Source: Nematostella vectensis (taxonomy: Eukaryota > Cnidaria > Anthozoa > Actiniaria > Edwardsiidae). Taken from it: a DNA stretch of 64,000 bases. A program made the translations under genes and the position numbers. Location of the stretch: contig NC_064036.1 of the NCBI RefSeq assembly GCF_932526225.1, forward strand, positions 13,385,181 to 13,449,180, read 5' to 3'. Shown here in pieces: positions 24,457-36,800 of this stretch. The notes beneath the pieces are model-generated. The model ran no database searches. It was not told the DNA's origin and was given only the letters and a program-made list of their open reading frames with translations. The stretch's first letter is position 1. Each line of letters begins with the position of its first letter.

Positions 24457-26084
24457 ATGTGGTTGTCTTCGCTGCGAGCCCCAAGCAGCTTACGATCGAT
24501 ATACAGAGGGCTTCGTAGCACATCGTCCGCTAGGTACTCAATTATGAGCAGCTATCAAGTACAGCACTGCGACGAAGCGAAGGCTTTCTTTATAACACTC
24601 GGAAATGGTTAGTTGGACAATTGTACACAAGTCACGTATGATAATTTACACCGATTGACGATTCCAAGTTGTTCTTGTCAACCTCGATGAGTCATTTTGA
24701 TCTATATTTTGTACTCATCTGCTTTTATATACTCTTCAGTTGAATGTTTAAAGGAACATTCTTGAAAGGATGAATCTGTAGTGTCAGGGTGCGCAGCTAG
24801 CGGGGTGCGCATGGTGTCCTCCCCCCTTACCTGCTAAAAGTGGGTAATAATTTCTTATTAAGTGATTGTCAACCATCCTTCCACTTTGCGATTTTCCTAT
24901 CCTCCTTACACTAAAACTGTACACCAGAAAACTAATATTTTAGAGTGGAACTGAAGCCTTATCTGAAAATTTCTACCACTACATGTTTGTGCCCAAACAT
25001 GTGTGTCATCAATAACATTAGTCACGCTTGATAACATGTTATTGATTTTCAGAGAAAGCCATTTTAGAATATGAAAAAGAAGGCAGTGACATACTAAATA
25101 TGTGGCATACAGAGGTGCCTGTAAGTCACAGAGGGCATGGTATAGCCGCGCACTTAGCCAAGGTAAGCCTGAAGTTTACATCAGTTGCAATTTGTGGATT
25201 GAAAATATGAATAATCAGGCCTGTACCCAGGGGGGTGCAAACGCACCCCCACAATGGCCGAAAGTCCACTTTTTGTTCTCAATAGACGTGCTATTTGTAT
25301 ACGAAACTATAAATCATAAGCTAGATCACTCTGGTATGTAGCCAAATCCGACAATAAACGTCACGTGGAAATACTGGAAAGAAATAAAAAAATTATTTTT
25401 TGGTCTTTTGGAGGTGGTTAGATTTTTATCAGAGAACTCCCCCCCCACCCCCCATAAAATTTAGGTCCACATTTTCGGATTTCGCACCCCCCGCCCCCCC
25501 AAGAAAAATCCTGGGTAAGGGTCTTATAGTACTCTTCGACAGATGTCTAGAATAAGAGATAAAAGGGAATTACTTTATGTTTAATTCACCTCTAAATGTC
25601 CCTTTTCTTTCTTTCGTGTTGCTATGGTAACGAAATCCATCCTATAGTGATATGCATCTGACATTTGCTGCAAAATATTTCACTAGAGGTCAGGGGAATA
25701 GTCATTAATATGCCCCCCTATTCTGTTAATATAGACGAGGGGGGGAACTTAAGAATAAAAATGTTATTTTCAGGTTCTGTATATGGGTAGAAGCCAACCA
25801 AAAAATAATAACATTTTCAATGCTTTGATTTGCCAAACAAAGCTTTTTAAGCTTCTCACAAGTTTATGTGTCTTTTTATTGCTATTCCATCTGTCCTACT
25901 ATAGCACTAGTATTAAAATGTCCCCGCCTGTCACCTAAATCAATCAATTTTCTTTTTTCAGGCTGCATTTGACTTCACTGTTGAGAATAACCTAAAGTTT
26001 CGTGCTACCTGTACATACCTACAAAAGTACATTTTAGAACATCCATTACCAGAATACACCGAGAGAAGCCTACCTCCCAAGTAA
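24457..26084 (+). CDS. NATD1: NATD1-like GNAT acetyltransferase-fold protein
   Basis: Exons 24457-24607, 25053-25162 and 25962-26084 join in phase to 127 aa. The core matches the NATD1/GTLF3B family of short GCN5-related N-acetyltransferase domains: MWHTEVPVSHRGHGIAAHL carries the R-G-x-G-x-A acetyl-CoA loop (RGHGIA), followed by the helix AAFDFTVENNLKF and ending CTYLQKYILEHPLPEY, close to vertebrate NATD1. The substrate is not known. Starting at 24457 adds about 29 residues rich in Arg and Ser with no acidic residues, ending at the internal Met of MSSYQVQ (24544), which resembles a mitochondrial presequence. The shorter start is possible. AATAAA at 26708-26713 suits a 3' UTR of about 0.6 kb. 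Confidence 0.88.
25217..25525. mobile_element. MITE of the AGGCCCGTACC family, copy 2
   Basis: Same family as 8843-9185, in the second intron of the NATD1-like gene. Starts 'aggcctgtacccag', contains 'ctcaatagacgtgctatttg', ends 'aagaaaaatcctgggtaagg'. Confidence 0.7.
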
Positions 26085-27834
26085 CACCTAAAGAAGGCAA
26101 TCATCACTGATTATGATACACAGAATTATATGTAGTCTCCCAACTAAACAAAGGTACATCTCGGAAATGTTTCCAACCACATTTGGGCAGAGTAAGTGTC
26201 TCTCTCAAGTAATGCCAACAGAATTACATGTCAAGAACGTCTCTTTTATGGTCCAAGTAATGAGAGCAAAAGTCCCAAAGAACTGTCACTGAAAGAGAAT
26301 GATTTCTTCTTCAAGTACTGTGGCACCCACAAAAGTTCAGTACATTCCAGAGCATGCTAGTTACAGGGCAGAGCTCATCTTACAAAACAGAAATAGCCTG
26401 GTTTCTATGTCATCACTCCTTTCAAGTTGCTAGAGTCCTACACTTACATAGTCTATGTACTGATTTTTTCACACTTTAATTTTTTTGTGGACTAGAAAGT
26501 TTCAAAATTTGAAGCAGTCACAAAATTTTTGTGGTGTTGTTGTTTTTTCACTACATATGGCTATCATCTATTGGCTTTTCTTGCACTTTAAGGAGATTCG
26601 ATACAGTTTCCCTAACTCCCAACCATGATACTGTATCTTAATTGCTGCACACCTGAAGGTTTTGTTTAATTTTTTGTGTATCACTTCACAGGAAATGTTT
26701 TCCTCTGAATAAAGTGGGGCATCAGTAATGCAATTGTTTACATTATTGTTTTGTTTGAAGCCATCCAACAGAACATCACAGGGCCATAGAGAGGGGGTGG
26801 TGCACTGGGGGCATGTGCCCCCCCCCCAAAAAAAAAATTATAAAAAAAATATAAAGTATTGGCATAGCTGTGCACCCCCCCCCCCCCCAAATATTTTCTT
26901 TTTTTCTTGCATGGCCTGCTATAAAGTTCTGCATCATGTAGTGAGGAGTAGGCTGATAAGAATTTAGAAATCCCTCAATTTTTATGGAGGAGGTTAATTT
27001 CTCAGATGAATCATCCTTTCTATGGATTTGTTTTGCAGAAACACTGAAAATTTCCCAACTCCTATTGTGTGGGGGATGCGAGGAAGATATGTATTTTTTT
27101 TCTGAAATTGAACAACAAAGTTTGATATTTTAGTATGGCATCTACAGCAAATAAAAAATTATGGTGCAATACTAAAGACAAGAAAGCAACACTGTTTATT
27201 TGATGCCAATAGATTTATTTTAATCTTTATGGGACTTCTTTGCATCCAGTTTTGTGACACGGCAACCTGGAAGAAAGGGATAGCAGATATTTTATTTATG
27301 TATTATAAAACTGGGGGTGTGAAGGGTAGTGAGTGGAGTACATAAATTACACAATAGCTCCTAGGAAAAAGCGCCTTTTGGCATCTGAGGGATATGCCCA
27401 CGCTCCCTGTGTCCAACTCTAAATGCACGTCTGGCGTTGCCACGGCCAACTTGTGGGTCAGAGATTATGGGAGCTTGGGTCCGGCACTACGATAAATAAC
27501 AGAGCTTGTGATATGCTTATCCGCCTTCTTGCATTTGGAATAATGAGTTTACGAGATAACGTAGTTAGAACTTGGTCGAGTTATGGAAGCGTCCAGGCAA
27601 CCGCCGTACCAATATGGTTGGTTCCCCCAAGTAACCCCCTCCCCCCCTCTCCCCCCACCTCCTGCTGAAGGAGCACCATATATTATGTATATACGAATAT
27701 GGATATATTACTCATATGGTTTCTTTAATTGCGCAACCACATCTCTGGCTTGCTACAAGCTTGGCTGGCACTGTTTGCGCAAAGCAAGTCAAAGCTGAAA
27801 ATTCGATAGAATTTAAACATTTGACATTTTACCG
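26085..27834. other. Convergent intergenic region NATD1 / paralogue A
   Basis: Holds the NATD1 3' UTR (to about 26730), a MITE fragment at about 26780-26920 ('gggccatagagag' ... 'atggcctgct', related to 28909-29069) and AT-rich DNA. On the minus strand an exon-like piece occurs at about 27230-27272: acceptor CTTTCTTCCAG, a short open frame ending in TAA and an AATAAA within a few bases. I could not connect it to an upstream exon. Confidence 0.45.
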
Positions 27835-30800
27835 TTAGCACTCCCTTAGAGCTTGTTGTACTGTGGCCTTGTCGTACTTGCCACCAAAGATGCTCACAAT
27901 TTCATTAAGGCTGGCATCCTCTGCCTTAAATTCACATGCTTCAGCTTTGTCTTTTTTTGTCATTCCGATATTTCCCTTGGGGCACTTCGAGAGATAGACC
28001 TTGGCAACTTCCTAAATGGAAGTCAAATAACATCGTGTGAGTATGTCGTTCACGTTTTGAATACTTGTAGTACAACAAACGCTTGTAGTCATCAGCTCTT
28101 CTGAATAAGTTTTCGGTTTATCATATTCATTGATCTGGTTCAAGATGACAAACACTTTGGTGTTTTTGCATACTACAATCCAAATCACCTGCGATACATC
28201 CAAGTCTGTAGCAACTCCAGAGGCACCCTTGAATTTAATTTGGCATGCACGACTTCCTCTAGCCACGTTGTTTGCCAAACAGAGTCTTTCCTTGTTTTTT
28301 TCAACCATTTTCGCCTCGACTTCTTGCTTCAGGAGCTGGATATCAATGTAATTGGCGCCAAGTTTTGTGACACAATTCCCATTTCCGTCTTCCCTTGTCG
28401 TGCCTTCTTTGTACAAGTTCTCTACTGTTTCAGAACCCGCCAAGCAACCTTGAAGGACGTACCTTATGATCTTCACCTAAAGTAAAAAATTGGTAGGTTG
28501 CGCGCACAAATTAGTAAGCAAAAAAAAAAATACCTCGTCCCCAGCCTACCCTCGGTAAGCTCTTTCTGAAGGTTTAGTTGGTTATCTTGATTTCAAAGGA
28601 CTGTTTAATAACCGACTCCAATCTAGCCTCGGAGAAGGCTGGGGGCGAGGCTAGATTGGAGTCGGTTATTAAAGAGTCCTTTGAAATCAAGATAACCAAC
28701 TAAACCAATTTTACGTCATTTACAAAATTCAATCAATTTCACTATAGCTTCCAAATCGATGGAAAAAACCCGATGGAAACTCATGCTTTCTCGCACTTCG
28801 AATTTACTAGGTTGTCTTGAACTAAATGGCGGCTGACAAAGATTTTTCAAGCCTTCCTCGTTTTCACCGCTATTTACCCCTATGTTATTATAATTCACTC
28901 GTCCAGTGCCTAGCAGGCCTTAAAATATCTGGAGGGGCACGATACAGAAACATCAAAAATATGTTGAGGGCACAGCCACGCCCCTACTGGTCATCCCCTT
29001 TTAATTTTTTAAAATATTGAGGGGGGTGGGGCACGTGTCCCCAGTGCCCCACCCCCGCTACGGCCCTGCTCGTACCTTTGTGGTGTAGCATCTGAGGGTG
29101 AATGGGATTTTGAAAAGGTTCTCGATTAGCCTTTCCTCTATCCCATACAACACTTCAGGTTTGGGCTTCAGCTTGATCTCGTTGATGTATCTTTGGATAC
29201 CAATGGCAACCTCGGTCTGCAACACAATTTGATGGAGTTATTCGTCTCCGTGCCATGTCGCCGTCGATGCTACCTTTATAGTTACCACGTACTATCCGTC
29301 ATCATCATCATCATCATCATCTCCACCACCACAATCACACCATCATTATAACCACCACATACACCACCATCATCACCACCACCACAACCACCATCATCAT
29401 CATCATCATCACCACCACATCCATCATCATCAACATCAATACTCAATGATATCCTTTTTATCATTATCATCGTAATCATTTATTTTATCTTGGTGATAAA
29501 TGAATCACTGTCATTATTCTCTTCATCATCATTTACCAACTTCAAACGCCCATACACTATCATTACCAGAATTAACCATAATGATGCTAATTTAGAAGCA
29601 TCTAAAAACATGTGGCAAATGGTGACCATTATTATGACCATTATTATTGACCATTATGGCGACCAGGTATTGATGGAAATCACCATTTGCCACACGTTTT
29701 TTTTTTTTTTGGTCATAGCGTCATCATCATCGACATCAACCACATCATCAACTAACGTGTTTCTACTTTATCCAGGGGCTGATGTAGCTTTTTGCTAAAG
29801 GGGGGGGGGGGGTTGGCTCAGTGACAAAGGGGAGAGGGGGTAATTTTTATTTGTTACATGGATTTCTGGGAGCCCAAAGGGGGGGGGGGGGGGGGTTAAA
29901 CCCTCTCCGCTACTGATATCAATCACTCACCATCTGAGAGTTCGAAGAGTCGGTCTCCAGCATCTCTTTCATTTTGCTCAGCACTATTGTCACGTTTTCA
30001 GCAGATAGGAGACCGTACACGGAATTAAACGTCTATCAATGAACAATGATGGGTTGTTAGCATACATTTGCTCACTACCATCTCACGACAGTCTTAACGT
30101 AACTCTCTCATGTTCAAACCAAACCACTTAACAGGCTACCGAGAGAATCTTCCTTGTTTTTGTTACATTGCGGTTCGAATATATTTTCTGCAAATTGTGT
30201 TATTCCAGAAAAAAAAGCTTACTTCAGTTATCTCAGTCTCGGCCTTTGTGATATTGCTTATAGTCTCGTTGAGCAAAACCTCTGCCTTCGTGATTTCATC
30301 CAACGCTTTTTTCGCTTCTTCTGCCCTTTTTCGACAGACCATTTCGGTATTGATTATCTGGTAGAACATCATTGCTATCGATAACAAAGTAAAAGAAGAA
30401 AAAACACTTAGATTAGATAGATACACAGAGCGCCCTTTAAACGGGCCGTGGCCTTGGAGCACCCCAACAAGTAAGGGGGTAACTCCCAACTCTCAAGATT
30501 GGGCCCAAGGGGGCGTTGGGTGATCAAAACAGTGACAAAACAGTTGGGTGATCATAGATGATTGCGCATAGGAGTAAAGAAACATAAAACGTAGCAAAAG
30601 TTGTTGCTGATAAAAATGAGTGAATTCTAAAAACAAGAAAAAATGTGAGAAATGAAAATACAGCTCTTATATAGCGAGATCTACCTAGAAGACTTTTCTG
30701 TTGTCTGATCACCCAAATGAATAGCCTCGGAATGGGGTTCAATCAATTTAGCTCACCTGCAGGCTTTGTTTGCTACCTGGCTACAGTCAATTACCTGCCC

Positions 30801-33800
30801 CAGCTATGTTCGCTACTTCGCTTCCGACGTTCCAAAGCTTTCCCGTAAACTTGAGAGCTTTGCCAAACTTGACATTCATGGAATCTTTGAATCGTGTAAA
30901 TTTCGTCTGTTGGAGTTGTTTTGGTGCTTGCGCGTATCCAAATCTCACCATTGCTGCCTTTATATTAGTTGGCGTCCTTGGTGCTTTAACTTTGAATGCG
31001 TTTTTTCTTTGGAGCTGTAAAATTTGAATAAAAGACTTTTACACAGACTTAAACTGATTACGTTAATATACTCGTGTAGGCCCCGCCCTCAAATGGGCGC
31101 CGGACATGGGGAGAGTTAAAATCCTTGATTCTATAATAGTGTATTTGATTTAGTGTAACGCGCGGTGATTCTATAATAGCGACGACGACGGCAGCGCGGA
31201 CGTCGACGGCAGAAAACAATGGAATTTGATTCAGAAGTCAATATCAGCACGTGAAAATGAGCTCTGTCGGATACATTTTGCCGCTTTCCGTAAAACCACG
31301 GTGCGAAAACTCCATCACGGTCAATTGAGGACGCGGACGTTTGCTCTGTAAACTCCTCTAACCACGTTCGCTACTGTAGAAGTAATGTCCTCAGTTATAT
31401 TTATCAGTATTTTTATCTATCTCTGACTATAATGTTTCGCTAATTCCATTGCAATTAAATTATTATGATCGCCACGCGCGAAAACACATCTTTTTCGATC
31501 GTGTTGTCCTAGCCGTCGCCGTTGTCCTTGTTTAAGGTCCCTAATAGCGTTATGAATGATACGCGCTAGCGCTACTTTGGCCACTAGGGGAAGGTTTTAA
31601 AGCGCATTGTCACCAGTTCACTTCCGAAGGTCCGACGGAAACCTCGACCGTTAAAGACAAAAGAATCTATTAGAATCCGAGATATTTTACATGCCATCCG
31701 CTCTAAATTATCAATCACATCCTCGAAGAAACTTGCAATATACGCACTGCTTTCAATATTTTGAAATATTTTTCGCGTTTTCCGTTAAAAATCATCGGAG
31801 ATTGTAACGTAATCGACCGGAAGTAAACTGGTGACAATGCGGCTTTAAGATCGTTAGCCAATTAGCATACGAGATTGACTGTTTTAACTAACGCAATAAT
31901 CACAATTAGGAGAGGTTCTCATGTTCTGAAATATTTCTTTGCCACGCTGGTTAGCAAGTGAAGCTCGTGTGTCAAAACGTTTCTCGTATCCTGATTGGCT
32001 CACCAAACTATCGAAGTGGCAACGCCAGGCGCGCTGCTCTGAAAAGCATCGATTACCTTGTTTGCACTTTCAAAAGCCTTTTTGTTTTTGGCGTAGTTGT
32101 ATACGCCTTTGCCGCCGCTTAACAGCAAGCCCATCAGAGGAAAGCCGACGTTGAACCCAGTCTCCAGGGCGGACTCATACATATCGTGGACTTGGAGGTA
32201 ATCCATCTCATTCTCAGTTCTGTTCTTTTGCTTGATTGCTTGCTGTCGAAAAAGAAGGATATTTTCTCTTCAGTATGGATTAGTCTATTAACTGGAGAAG
32301 AGTAGAATACTAAAGATTGTTAATATCTTTATTTTTCGAAGAAATAATTTTGCTTAAAAATTGGGACAGGAATAGGGGCAGCTTAAAATAGAGGCAACGG
32401 TAAGTGGATTTGATTCGTTGAATTAGAAAGCATTTACTTTGCTAAAACGTTTATAAACGAATTATATAGTTTACCAGAATTTTGCCGTCTGCGGTTTTAA
32501 GATCGGCGTTGATGTCCGGATTAAGAGATGAGATGTACACATCCAGTACATTGTTGATGTCGTTGATCTTGTTGTAGATTTCCTCGTATTTCCTGGCATT
32601 GCCCAAAACCTCATCCTGTAGATTGCTTGCTGAAAAAGTGATCCGTAATAACCAATTGGTATTATACCATGAACAGGATATGATCATATTCTCTTGGTAT
32701 CATGTTGAGTTATTTGAATAAAGGAGCAGAGCGCAGAGCAAATGATGATGATGGCAACTCTGCAATCAACTTTGTGTCTCTTATGTACATTATTTATTTT
32801 TAAAAGATGAGAAGCACACATTGCGCTATTTTTTTAAGCAGTTCCTCGTATTTACGGAGAAAGTAGAGCGACAAGCAGCCAAACTAATAAGGTAAATTAC
32901 CAATCCATTTGAAAACAAATGGGATCTGATCATGTTAGCAATTACATAACTCTGGTTGATGCGTTATTGTGGTTGGGTTTTGAATTATCGTTTTTTTTTT
33001 GTGCACCCAAGATATAATGTGATGTTATTCAAAAGTGAGTAATGGAAAAATGACATGTAATGGAAAAATAACAGTACAAACGTAAATTATCAATATCAAT
33101 CCTTGTAACATTGTAATAAAAATAAAATTGAAAATAAACGATAATAACAATAATAATAATAATAATAACAACACAACAACAACAACAGCAGCAGTAGTAG
33201 TAATAGTAGTAGCAGTAGTAAAGAAGTAGTTAAATAAATATGATATTGAACCTTTTTATTTAATATTGTTTTAAGAATGAAAAAATGGCACAAAATTGTC
33301 ATAATTTTTCTAAAGTAGGCATAGTATATATCAACAGTCAACTGATTTTACCTCTCAGCTCCAAGGCATCAGCTTGTTTACTAAGCACTCCTAGGTGTTC
33401 TTTTTTCGCTAAGAACTGATCGCGGTATTCACATCCTCTCGTAGTATCGCAACATCCACGGAATGCCCGATAGACCGAGTTCATGAGACTCAAGGTCGCA
33501 GCAGTGGGGGTTATCCACGGAGACGCTTTACTATAGTATTTTCCAACTTTCCCAAACACTTTAACAAATCCTGATGTGAAAATGCCTCCTAAACAAACAT
33601 GAATGATACACTTCAGGAATGGTATTTGTAAGAACACTAGGATAATTACTAAAAAATAATTAAAAAACGCAAATTGCCTATGAAAATAAGATATCCATGC
33701 TTTGGGTGAGAATGAGGATGCTTTTGATAAATAGTCCCTCAGTCACATGATGGTGATTGTGTTGTTGATAGTGGTGATGGTTATCATAATATATAGATTT

Positions 33801-36800
33801 AGGCACTGCCTAAAAGCGGAGCCAGCTTTATTACCCAATTTCCATATTGGGAACCTTTGGGCAGTTTAGGGGTATGACCCCCTGAAGAATAGAGCTTCTA
33901 GACTAGAATTTCGTTTGAGAATAAGAAAGGGATCCATAATATAAACATTCACCTCAGTCCATATACTGTAAAAAGACTAAAGTGCTGTATGCTTAACCCC
34001 CCCCCCCCCCCCCACCCACCCACTTTTTTCATGTAACTTGTTTAAAATGCACGGTCCAAGCTGGATTTTATTTTATCTCAGCTATTTCTCCCACCGTATT
34101 GAAATGCTGGACCTCCTCCCAATCACCACTTCTTTTGCAGCTTAACAAAAAAATATTGCTGATATTTTAGTTTTATTTATTAACAGTGCTCTGTGTAGCT
34201 TCATTTGATAGACAACTGATACTGAACAGATATTTCCTATTTTTCATTTCTATAATCAAGTACAGCTTTGAAGATCAAGAGACTTCAGCAGATGTTTGCG
34301 GCAAGTTAAGACCCCAGACAAAGTTAGCATAGATAAGAAAAGAGAAATCCCATTTGACAGCATCCATTAAGGAGGGGGAGGGCTTCTCCTAAAATAGTCG
34401 AATGTGGTTGTTTGTCCTATCTTAAGGGTATGAAATAATGCTAACTGCTTTTCCTTAGGGAGTGTTCAAAATTCTCAGAGAAAGAAATTGCTTGACCACA
34501 CCTAATGTGCTACCTTATGGGGGTAGGACTTACTGACCACAACCAAAGTGTTATCCCTTAGGGTTGAGATTTATCATCCCTTTCTGTTTTAATGGGAGTC
34601 TCGTTGGGTAAATGGGTATGATAAAAAGCAATTTTACCCAATAGCAGATATGGCAAAGACGCAGAAATGTAGGTTCTGAATAAACTTGAATGTATATATT
34701 TTATAATATCTTAAATGCACAAAGGATGCTAAATAGCGAATCAAATTATTGGTACTCATAAGTAGCTTGAATCACACAAAAGAATGAAAAGAGCAGAGCA
34801 CTTGGGACAACCCCCCCCCCCCCCCCCCCTTAAAAAGGAAAAAAAAATCACAGTTTTGGTGATTTTAATTGCTAAAATTTAATGGCAATATCAACCATAC
34901 ATCAAAAATATTATTCCCAGGGGAAAAATGCAGATTGATTGAAAACGAAAAACAAATTTTAAAGGGAAGAAAGGAAAGCTAAATATTTTGCTAAAATATG
35001 CTGCTCATCATCCATGTCTTCATACAGTCTCACATCATGGCTTTTGGATATTTGGATATTAACAGTTCACCTGAATCAGTTGTTATTTCAATTTTTTTTA
35101 AACATGAGAACAAACATAGAGGAAAACAAATTATTAGATTAGTATCCTTACCGAACAGAAACAAAGAGATCAATATTGGCTTTATATGAGCTTGTCTTTT
35201 TGTTCGTTATTAGTATTTATCCTTGTGTTTCATCGATTTCACTTGTAACAATGGCAAATAACATCTTACAAGGGAGGTTCCAAATTCTTGACGAAAAGCT
35301 CGAGCCACTAAAGAAATCTCTGGATTTCCTGGCCGAGAAATATGACGTCCTACTAAAACAAGTAGCGGACCAAGAAAGTAAGATCAAAGAACTAAAAGCA
35401 GTCAACCAAACACTGAGAATTGAAATTAACTCAGTAAAGAAATCGCTTAAAGACAACGAAGGATTATTTAACGAACAAGAACAGTACAGTCGCCGGGAAT
35501 GTCTCGAATTTCGAGGCGTCCCGGCTACTCCGACAGAGAACACTTCGGAGATTGTCTGTAAAATTGCTGCCTTGGCGGGAATTGATGTCTCACATCGATT
35601 TCGCTTTTAAATTATTTTTATTTTACAATTTATTTTGCTTTTGAATGAAAAAAAAAATGTGATTTTTCCTCCAAGAAAATAAAGAAATCGAACGGCAGCG
35701 ATCCGCCACCACACTGCTGGGAAGAACATTTTCAAGAGAGATTACTCAGGGCTCAATTCTGAATCTTTAATTTCAGATTTCCAGAGAGTAGACTGGTCCT
35801 CCCAATTTAATGAATTACATAATATTAACGACATATTTCCCAGCTTTCTTAGAAAATCCAATGAGATCATTGATTGTCATGTACCAGAAAGGTGTCAAGA
35901 AAAGAAATTAAGTTTAAAATGAAACCCTGGATTTCATTAGGTCTTAAATCTTCAATAAATTATAAAAATCGATTATATAGGCAATTTATTAGGACAAGGG
36001 ATCAGTGTATTTTTGTTAGGTATAGAGTTTACAGAAATAAGTTTAATCATTAAATGAATATAAGCAAAAAGAAATATGAAAATTATTTCTCAAGTAATTT
36101 ATCAAATGTTAAACACTTATGGAAAGGTATTAGGGAAATTGTAACACTCAATCCAAAGGCCTCCTCGGTACCATAAAAAAAAAATTACTTCTAAAAATAA
36201 GGTTTTGATAGACAGTAATGAGATAGCCAATGAATTTAATATTTTTTTTCTAATGTGGGAAGGAAAATTAATCTAGCTATTCCAAAAGTAAATTCATCGT
36301 TTTTAGACTACCATCCCACTCCAATCAGTAACAGCTTCTATCTCAATCTTACAACTAGAGAAGAAATACAAGACATTATTTTAAATTTGAAATCAGGAAA
36401 GGCTTGTGGTCAATCCAGTATCCCAATATCATTGCTCAAGGTACTGTATGCTGTTATTTCTAGGCCCCTGGAGATATTATACAATGCCTCCTTTGCCTTG
36501 GGAACAGTCCCTGATTCATTCAAAATAGCACGTGTCATACCAATTCATAAGTCAGGTTCACACCAAACACTATCAAATTATAGGCCGATATCACTTTTAT
36601 CCATTTTTAACCAAATCCTAGAAAGACTTATGTATAATAGACTTGTGACATATCTTATGAAGTTCAGCATATCACATGATAACCAGTTTGGGTTCCGTGC
36701 CAACCATTCAACTGAGCATGCTCTTATCCTGATAACTGACAAAATACAAAAGGCAATTGAAGACGGCCAGTTCTCTTGTGGAATCTTTCTCGACCTTAGC

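Noticed and set aside
27400-27480. Minus-strand frame with an Arg/Gly-rich peptide (VGRGNARRAFRVGHRERG)
   Set aside because: Looks protein-like but is short (about 43 codons), without convincing splice sites or a link to neighbouring exons.
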